Source: Porpolomopsis calyptriformis
Taxonomy: Eukaryota > Basidiomycota > Agaricomycetes > Agaricales > Hygrophoraceae
DNA length: 64,000 bases
Assembly: GCA_951640195.1 (NCBI GenBank)
Contig: OX621165.1
Span: 1,984,001-2,048,000, forward strand
Direction: 5' to 3'
Shown here: in pieces, positions 56,530 to 64,000 of the stretch
Numbering within the stretch: the stretch's first letter is position 1
Layout of the letters: every line of letters starts with the position of its first letter
Notes under the pieces: generated by a model
Seen by the model: the letters and a program-made list of their open reading frames with translations, nothing else
Databases searched by the model: none
What the model was told of the DNA's origin: nothing
Translations under genes and position numbers: made by a program

Positions 56530-56899
56530 TGTTATGATTCAGTAGTCAAAGGGTTTTACTTCTTGCATTGGTGGGGCTGATAGGGAATAAAGAGTTCAAC
56601 TAAAGATTGGGGAATTAACTAGGAATCAAACTTAATCTACTAACTAAAGGTTAGGCTTTATATACCAACTACCTGAGTTGTCATGAGTCAGTCATAAGGA
56701 TAATTACAAAGCAGAATCCAGAATGTGATTAGTGAAGAGTCACAAAAAGAATAGGGGAAATGGAATGTGACTTGTGAAGAGTTGGAATGAAGGTACATGT
56801 GATCAGTCTTTATATATAAATTGGTAAAGCGGAAGGGTAAATGGATAAGAGACTAATCAACTATGACTAAAAGAAAAAGGAAAAAATACATCTATAACA
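56530..56899 (-). mobile_element. solo C-type LTR
   Basis: 370 bp, inverted copy of the element C LTR (TGTTATGATTC...). Flanks cactc and caccc differ at one base, so a slightly decayed TSD. Confidence 0.85.
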
Positions 56900-57044
56900 C
56901 ACCCATTCTTCCTATTATTAGCTAATGGACAGCACACTACCTCTCACTCTCTTAACTTCTTGAGGTTGAAATGCCTCTGAAGGCAAGCTAGATGAAGTAC
57001 AGTTAGCTAATAATTGAGTGTGCTAGCCCAAAGGCTGATGTTTG

Positions 57045-57149
57045 TGTTGAGGATAGGTAATCACTTGCTAGTACATCTACATTGTATCTGTATTATGTAA
57101 TCTCAGTACTTTGTCTTAACATGACTTTTACCTGAAGATTATCTCAACA
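57045..57149 (+). repeat. 5' LTR of the copia element
   Basis: 105 bp, unusually short. It differs from the 3' copy at about six sites. Confidence 0.92.
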
Positions 57150-57169
57150 GATTATAAGCCCTGGTAGTT

Positions 57170-58027
57170 ATGTCAGACTCTTTACTCACTTCCAACTCTC
57201 AATCACTTGTTATCCCAAAACTTCAACTAACTGGGCTGATTATGAACCATGAGCCAAATAAGCAATGGGCTCAAAGGGTCTTGTAGCCCATTTAGAGGGT
57301 CGTGCTAAGAAGCCCACCCCTTACCCAGAAACTGGAAGAGTTCCCCATGCTGATGGGAAACCCATAACAGAAGACCAAATAGAAGTGAAAGAAAAGAGAA
57401 TCATAGATTTCAAATAGTGAGAGTATCTTGCTCAGCACCTTATCTTGTTGTCCACATCCCCATGCTTATTGTAGAAAATCATGCAGCTCACCACTGCAAA
57501 AGAGATGTAGGATGCAGTCAAAGCTGATGCAACTACAACAAGCATCTTACATCAAATTGATATCCTCAATGCACTCCAAAGTATGAAATGTGCATTATCC
57601 CCTAACCCAAAAACCCATCTTGCAGAGCTCAAGGCCCACCTCACAATGATGACTGAATGGGTTGAATACTTAAGAATGATAAGCTCACCTGTCTTGGAGC
57701 TAACACACATTAGCATTATGATATCATCCATGCCTGAGATATACCACCCAACAATCCAAACTGTTGAGACCACTATAAAAGTCACTGGATTGTCAATCAA
57801 ACCAGATGACCTAGCATCTGTATTCATCCAGGAAGCAGAGCACCACTTGATTGCTAGCAGCCAAAGGAAAATGGCTAAGGCTGCAATGTTTGCTTCACAG
57901 AGTTGGGATGGGGCCTCAGGCTCTAAACGAAATGAGAAGCAGACAACTAAGAAATGCTAGAACTGCCAAAGGACTGGCCATTTCAAGGCAACATGCTATG
58001 CACCTGGAGGCAGGATGGAAGGGCAAG
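57170..58027 (+). pseudogene. copia gag
   Basis: Starts MSDSLLTSNSQSLVIPKLQL. A copia-type gag domain (TAKEMWDAVKADATTTSIL, ELKAHLTMMTEWVEYLRM) leads into the knuckle C-stop-NCQRTGHFKATC, whose first cysteine pair is kept but followed by a stop. Several stops; the 3' end is cut by the 191-bp insertion. Confidence 0.8.
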
Positions 58028-58218
58028 TGTAACAGATATTACTGTTACAGTGTGTACATTAGGGATGTAGTCCTTATGTATTGGTGTTTGTACCAGAGAG
58101 CAGTATATAGGCAGTATTTACCCTTATTTAGGTAGTTCTTTTTATATCTTGCCACCGCTCATACCAGGTTTACACATATCCAATAGATATTGGTTGTATC
58201 CAGCTAGTTGTGAGCACT
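58028..58218. mobile_element. 191-bp insertion in copia gag (unclassified)
   Basis: Flanked by gcaag on both sides (58023-58027 and 58219-58223). Begins with a perfect hairpin, TGTAACAG-atatta-CTGTTACA, and contains a TATA-like gtatataggc. No terminal inverted repeat between its two ends, so neither an ordinary MITE nor a clear LTR. Confidence 0.5.
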
Positions 58219-61200
58219 GCAAGATCAAGAACTCTTACAGCAAGGCCTGCATCAACTGAAAGCAAAGAAAAAGGCTGAGGTAGCTAATGTGGCCAAGGTA
58301 CCTGAGACTCACACCCTCTTCACCTTTGTGTGCACATCAGACTTTAAAGCCTTCATCTCCAAGGCCCACCCAGCATCTGAAGTCATCCTTGACAGTGGCG
58401 CGAGTCATCACTTTTATCCAAATAAAGAAAAGTTTGAGAGGTATTCACTAATCAACCAGGAAATCAAAACTGCCAATGGGAGGACCTTCAAAGCAATTGG
58501 TATGGGTGATGTTCCAATTAACCTGCCTAACGGAGATTCATCTTCATCAGTCATACTAAGGGACTGTGTGTATGCTCCTGACCTAGCATTTACCCTCATC
58601 TCAGTTAGCTGCCTAGCGCAGGCTGCCAAATCTGTAGTCTTTGAGAAAGACTATGCCATCATTACCCACCCACTTAGCCATGTAATAGCTAGAATACCAC
58701 GTTCCCAGGGTTTGTATAGGATCATGACTGGGATGGAAACCCAGTGTGATCAGGCAAACACCGTGGTTACAAAAATGACCCTCATGGAGGCTCACCAGAA
58801 GCTTGGCCATGTCACAGTACCTGCAGTCAAATGCATGGTAACCAATAGAACAATACTGAGAATCAAGATTGACCCACTCTCAAAGGAAGAGTTTTGTGAG
58901 CCATGCATGAAGGCAAAAGCCTCACAAAAACCATTTCCAAAGGAGTTATTCACCTGAGCAATGTGATATAGTGAATGCATCCACTAGGACCTCTGGGGCC
59001 CTGCATCAGTGCAGAGCCTTGCCAGAAAACACTATGCAGCCTTCTGCAAAGATGACTACTCCTGGGAAACAAAGGTTGACTTCCTTGGGAAGAAAAGTGA
59101 AACATTTGAGGCCTACAAAAGGGATGAAGCTGCCATTCATACCCAATATGATAGTGCACTTACCAAATTCCTCCAATGCAATTGAGGGGGAGAATTCCTA
59201 AGTAGCAAATTTGATCACTATCTCAGAATAAAAGGAAGAAAACAAGAACTCACTGTTCATAATTCCCCTCAACAAGATGGAGTCTCTGAGCAGGGTATGC
59301 ATACTCATGCTGAGCATGCCCACACCCTCCTTATCGCATCTGGACTACCTTGTTTTCTCTGGGCCGAAGCCATGCACTACTGCATCTGGCTGGAAAACTG
59401 AACAGAGACCTGAGCACTGAATGGTAAGACACCATATGAAATGGTGTGGGATAGGAAGCCATTCCTGGGTGGAATGCATGAGTTTGGTGCTGCAGCCTAC
59501 ATAAAGGACCTGCAAGCTAGCAAACTAGATGAATGTGCATGGAAAGGCTGCTTTGTTGGATACAACTCAGAAAGCAAAGGCTTCTGAATATACTGGCCTA
59601 GAAAATGATCTGTCAGTGTGGAAAGAGATGTTGTCTTCAATTCTGAAGACTCATGAACCATTGGGGATGAAAATCTTGTTATCCCTGGTAATATCTTGGA
59701 TGATAAGGAGATGGAGAAGGTCTTACAACCCCCTCCCAACCAGCTTGAGGAACCTACCAATAGTAAAAAGCCTGAGTATAAACCACCGAAACCCCCCAAA
59801 CCTACTACCCCACCTGCTGATGGAATCCCTGATACCAAATCCACATATAGATGAGGAATGTGTGCATGCCTACCACCTGGATCATATTGTGACATGCAGA
59901 AAGGCATATATGAGCCAGCTGCGATAGCATATGCTAAAGTGTTTATCTGTGAAATGGACCTTGACCTCAATGAACAAGACAGAGGATGTAGTTCTACTTA
60001 CACCCACCCCAATGATGAATGCCTGGACCCATTATACACCATTGCTGGATCCATGGGAACTGAACCATCCTCGATAACTGAGGCTCTTGAAGGCCCTCAT
60101 GGTTAAGCATGGAATAACACACTTATATATGAAATAGGCCAGCTACAGAAACTCCACACCTGGAAAATTATTGACTTACCATTAGGAAAACCAGTAATCC
60201 TGCACTCCAAAGTCTTGAGAGAAAAATGAAATGCTGATGATGTTTTTGAATCCCACTATGTATAAATAGTAGCAGGTGGTCACCATCAAATGTATGGTAT
60301 CAACTACACCGAAACATTCTCCTCCACTTCCAAAATGCCATCCATCTGAGTCATACTTGCCCTAGCAGCCCAATTAGACTGGGAGATCCACTAGGTCAAC
60401 ATTAAAAGTGCTTACCTCAATGCTCCCCTCAAGGAGGAAGTATATATAAAGCCGCCAAAAGGAGTCTTGAAACCTGGGGAAGAAGGGAAGGTTTGCTGAC
60501 TCCTCAAAGCCATGTATGGCCTGAAGCAGGCTGGACATGAATGGTATGAGACCCTCGCCACAGCATTCTATAAGCTAGGACACCGCTGGTCAAGCATTAA
60601 CCACTCTGTGTTCTTCAAATGTGAATATGACAGCAAGGTTATTGTGGCAGTAGCCACAGACGATATGGCTGTAGTGGAATCATCCATCTTGGCAGTAAAT
60701 GAATTCAAGTGAGGGCTTAGCAGCCACTTCAAACTTGTGGACATGGGTGAGATCCACTGGTTCCTAGGGTTCAAAATCAAATGGGACAGAACAACAAGGT
60801 CCATCTCCATTAATTAATACACTTATATAGAAGCCATGGTGTTATGTCGGCAGAGGAACTTAGGTCACTAGATGTAAGTCACAGAGAGACCAGCGCATAA
60901 ACTGGTGGTGACAATGTTAAAGGATGAAACTAGGGAAGATACAAGCGTTCTGTACACTACTTATATCTGCCCAGGTCTGGGCTGTGATTGTGATAACCAC
61001 AACAACGATCCATGGAATGGCTGACTAATGTGCAGTATTGTGCAGCCTTGCACAGCTACTGTGGAGCTGCTGCGCAGCACATCTTCATCAGCCAATAGCA
61101 TTATCACCTCTAATCTATGAGAAGATAAGATAAGAGATTAGATAAGAAGAAAGATAAGATTAGACAACAACAAAAAGGAAAGTTGGTGAGACGACAAAAT

Positions 61201-62002
61201 GAAGTGACTGTAATACATGGCCAAAAAGTTTGGTATCAATAACACCAAACCTGTGGTCCTACCTGCCCTACCTGGGCAAATCCTATCTTCTGACTAGTCA
61301 CCTATCACACTGCATCAAGTGAACGAAATGTGCAGCATACCATATGCAGAAGCTGTAGGCCATGTGCTCTAGCTAGTGATGATATCGTGACCAGATGCAA
61401 TCTTTCAAGTTGGGCAGCTAGCCCAATTCATCCAGAACCCAGGAAAGGCTCATTGGGAATCCCTAAAGCAGTTGATGAGCTACCTGAACATGACGAAGGA
61501 TTTGTGGTTAGTACTCACCGAAGGAGAGAAGTCAGATCCTGTCATCTACACAGATACAGACTGGGCATCGCAATCGGATTGCCACTCAATCTCTAGATAT
61601 GCAATGCAGATAGGAAATGGAACAGTAATGTGGAGCTTGAAAAAGCAACCAATCATTGCGCTATCAAGCATGGAGTCAGAATATATCGCACAGACCCATA
61701 CCCTGAAGGAGGTGCTGTAGGTGCAAGAATTCATTGGAGAACTCATCTTGAAATTTATGGAGCCAACCATCCTGTACTCTAACAACCAAGGGGCTATTGC
61801 CCTCACCAAAAACAACAAGTTTCACACCCACTTGAAACACATTGACATCTGCTATCACTTCATCAGAGAGACTGTAGAAAAGAGGGAAATCAAGCTTACC
61901 TATGTGCCGACAACAGAAAACCTCACAGATATATTCACCAAGCCCCTACTAACTCCCAAGTTCAACTACTTTCAAAGGAAACTCAGACTGCGTAGTGATT
62001 GA
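58219..62002 (+). pseudogene. copia pol: protease, integrase, RT, RNase H
   Basis: Protease with VILDSGASHHF (58384-58416). Pre-integrase zinc finger near 58780-58915 (EAHQKLGHVTV.., CEPCMKAKASQ). The integrase core is degraded (58980-59480; FCKDDYSWETKVDF, NSPQQDGVSEQ, GKTPYEMVWDRKPF). RT 60150-60840 with MYGLKQAGHEWYE and the catalytic box VAVATDDMAVVE. RNase H after the solo LTR, 61216-62002 (VIYTDTDWASQSDCHS, ALSSMESEYIA, DICYHFIRETVEKREI, DIFTKPL). Multiple stops. Confidence 0.88.
60840..61215 (-). mobile_element. solo A-type LTR in copia RT
   Basis: 376 bp, TGTTATGTCGG...CTGTAATA (last C changed to T), perfect TSD catgg at 60835-60839 and 61216-61220. Confidence 0.93.
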
Positions 62003-62009
62003 GGGGGAG

Positions 62010-62114
62010 TGTTGAGGATAGGCAATCACTCGCTAGTACATCTACATTATATCTGTATTATGTAATCTCAGTACTTTGTCTCAACATGACTTTTACCCAA
62101 AGATTATCTCAACA
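62010..62114 (+). repeat. 3' LTR of the copia element
   Basis: 105 bp, preceded by the polypurine tract. Confidence 0.92.
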
Positions 62115-63439
62115 GTTTGACACCATGCTTGTGAAATCCAAGCTATAATTGAGGACCTGCAGTTCTGGAAATGGGTAAAAAAGTGAGTTATAATCTGTAT
62201 TGCATATCAATACTAATCCGATTGTCTTATAGAACTTGTTATCATTTTCAACTGCTTGTAATTGCTGCAAATATCACACAGGGATCAAATACTCACCTTA
62301 ACCATGTTCTCACAACACTTGGGAACCTTTATCACATCTACTTGGACCCCAATCTTGATGCTGAAGTCTAAGAAAAGATTCTAGAGAGCCTTGAGAGGTG
62401 TTGGACAGCTGCAGATCAAGACTATTTTATTACTGCAGTTATTCTGAACCCCTTCCTTCATGGCTAATATCTTTCACAAGCTAATCTAGTGCTTACCCCC
62501 ATTGGTTTGTGTAATATGCTTAAGGCCCTTCACCTTTGAGTCTTTAAGGAAGCAGCTAATTCAACCTTCTAATCTGCATTCATGGATTACTACAATGAGC
62601 AAGAAGAATTTAGCCTAAAGTTTATGGCTTTAGATGAGTGGAAAACAGTGGCAAATGAGAAGGTGAGTATTCACTCTAAGTACATATCTATTGTTAATAT
62701 GTTGTTGTAGGCATGTGATATTGATCCTATTGAGATATGGGAGGGTATTGACACTCACAAAGAGCAGGGCCAAAATTATCTTGTCAAACTTGCATTGCAT
62801 ATTCTTAGTATTATAGCCAATTTGGCAGGCTGTGAACAAGCTTTCAGCCAGATGGGACTCATTCACACAGCAATTTGCAGCAAACTAGGCATGGATAAGG
62901 TCCACAAAGCCACTGTTGTCAGTATAGACATCAAATAGGCACATATTGAAGCTGGCTTAGCCTAACCTCATGAGCACCAGAATTTTAAAGCACCTATAGG
63001 CAGCAGCAGTGAGACTGGTTCCACTGATTTTGATGTAGATGAATTTGAAGATATCCTTGACTTTGACCAGCTGGCTAGGCAGCTGATTGAAGAGGCTACC
63101 ACTAATCTTAATAGTAACTCAGATGATGATCCTTCTCCTTCCCCACCCTTTCTCACAATTCAGCTCCCATTGTATGCTATTCAAGCTGCATTACCCACCC
63201 CTACTCCACAACAACAACCCACTGCTATCCCCAAGACAGCAATCCCTCTGAAGTTGCTCTTCATCTACCTAACCAACAATGCTTCACCTTCAACTGATTT
63301 GGACTACTTTTGGCAGGGAGGTATCAGGAATTTGAATAGGGAGATGGAAGCTCATGAGCTTTTGTGCTCAGGTGGGGAGAGGACAAGTGAGAGCAGTGGA
63401 GATGTCTTGATCCCAAGTACTAGTGGGTTGCTAGCTTGA
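62115..63439 (+). pseudogene. hAT transposase, C-terminal half (5' part lies at 56900-57044 or earlier)
   Basis: Introns are still recognisable at 62183-62232 (GTGAGT..ATAG) and 62663-62710 (GTGAGT..GTAG). Exons encode NLYHIYLDPNLDAEV, then LKFMALDEWKTVANEK joined to ACDIDPIEIWEG. The hAT dimerisation segment is at about 62770-62936 (ALHILSIIANLAGCEQAFS, GMDKVHKATVVSIDIK). The tail ends in a hAT-like DLDYFWQGGIRNLNREMEAH region at 63297-63356 and TGA at 63437-63439. Stops at several places. The copia element inserted in this gene (TSD gtttg), so 56900-57044 should be its upstream exon, but I cannot read a clear domain there. Confidence 0.78.
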
Positions 63440-63648
63440 TTTTTGTCTATCACTGCAAGTCCATTGTTCTTGATCTTCCAATGAAATTATCCCCTTATTC
63501 ATTCCCTTGACATTGTACAGCAAAATCCTTCTAAAATACCCTTAACCAACAAGAGTTACATAGCACTGATGCTATGGTGTACAGTCAGATGACATAAGTG
63601 TTTGTGCAAGTGATTTCCCATAACACAGTGACTTCGCAAAACACTACA
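63440..63648. other. gene-free spacer and presumed Tc1/mariner terminus
   Basis: From TA at 63580-63581 the sequence cagtcagatgacataagtg resembles the start of a Tc1/mariner inverted repeat (TA then CAGTC..). The other end is outside the window, so this cannot be confirmed. Confidence 0.4.
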
Positions 63649-64000
63649 CTAGTACTTCATGGCCCCTCCTCTTGCTTTGTGGGCTGCCACAACACATTTG
63701 GGCATGGATTCTATGAGTGTATTGATGAAGTTAATACTGATTTTGTCCCACTCCTCCCAAATTGCTAACCAGAGGTCATTTGCAGTCCGAGGATAATTCT
63801 GATGTTGATTGATCACAATTTTGAGGTGTGTCCACACATGCTTGATAGGGTTGAGGTTGGGTGACTGAGGAGGGTGGGAAAGGCTCTCCATTCCATTCTG
63901 AACATAGAACTGTTTAACCAATTTGCACCTGTAGACTGATGCTCTATCCTCCATGACCAATACAGCACCCATCTCATTATAGAGACTAGCGTAAAAATCC
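63649..64000 (-). pseudogene. Tc1/mariner transposase, C-terminal part (continues past window)
   Basis: Open on the minus strand from the window edge to a TAG-type stop at 63649. It encodes the second catalytic block (GAVLVMEDRASVYRCKLVKQF) and the third (SPNLNPIKHVWTHLK). In active family members the third block is SPDLNPIE, so the last catalytic acid is Lys here and the Asp before it is Asn. Inactive on that basis. Ends KARGGAMKY. Confidence 0.85.

Larger units (their letters stand above)
57045..62114 (+). mobile_element. Ty1/copia element with 105-bp LTRs
   Basis: LTRs 57045-57149 and 62010-62114, TGTTGAGGAT...TCTCAACA, perfect TSD gtttg at 57040-57044 and 62115-62119. Order: gag, protease, integrase, RT, RNase H, the copia order. 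Polypurine tract gagggggag just before the 3' LTR. Carries a 191-bp insert (58028-58218) and a solo A LTR (60840-61215). Many stops; dead. Confidence 0.94.

Overview
The window is genomic DNA of a filamentous basidiomycete, most probably a mushroom-forming Agaricomycete. The host genes contain many 48-87 nt introns, have compact spacing, and resemble fungal COG7, cytosolic leucyl-tRNA synthetase and NHP6-type HMG proteins. The rest is the chromovirus, copia, hAT and Tc1/mariner mix usual in repeat-rich mushroom genomes. Species cannot be told from the sequence.

Layout. Positions 1-6.9 kb are a tight host island: the 3' end of a COG7-like gene (+), a three-exon unknown gene (-), an 11-exon leucyl-tRNA synthetase (+) that shares a 227-bp divergent promoter with it, and a five-exon NHP6-like HMG-box gene (-). 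From 7.69 kb to the end the window is a retrotransposon graveyard whose insertion order can be read from target-site duplications (TSDs).

(1) 7,691-25,222: Ty3/Gypsy element A (minus strand, TSD gagga). It is interrupted at 12,550-22,842 by Gypsy element B (minus strand), and B is itself interrupted at 18,234-20,009 by a 1.8-kb cassette with two divergent small genes. (2) 25,366-32,058: Gypsy element C (plus, TSD attag). (3) 32,172-46,328: Gypsy element D1 (plus), containing element E (34,725-41,184, TSD gtata), a solo D-type LTR (TSD atacc) and a solo B-type LTR. (4) 46,329-48,821: the 3' 1.85 kb of a second C element, carrying two solo F LTRs (TSDs atttc and ctctt). (5) 48.8-63.4 kb: AT-rich DNA ending in a decayed hAT transposase gene, split by a solo G LTR (TSD attaa), Gypsy element D2 (49,674-56,512, minus, TSD acaag), a solo C LTR and a copia element (57,045-62,114, TSD gtttg). 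(6) 63.58 kb to the end: the C-terminal part of a Tc1/mariner transposase.

Points of most interest. Two different Gypsy families (B and E) each carry, downstream of pol and in antisense, a spliced gene for a coiled-coil protein with a Zn2Cys6-type cysteine array. Families C and D instead carry a sense third ORF rich in coiled coil. Families A, C, D and E all show the Tf1-like self-priming signature: an 11-12-nt sequence just after the 5' LTR is complementary to the predicted 5' end of the transcript, about 30 nt after a TATA box. Family B instead has a tRNA-type primer site. The 1.8-kb cassette inside B sits at the poly-T tract where gag-protease meets pol. Its two genes are unfamiliar, and a 15-bp inverted repeat lies midway between their TATA boxes. 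Decay of nearly all elements is dominated by CpG transitions, seen as CGA-to-TGA stops.

All assignments come from reading the sequence by eye; no alignment or database search was run.
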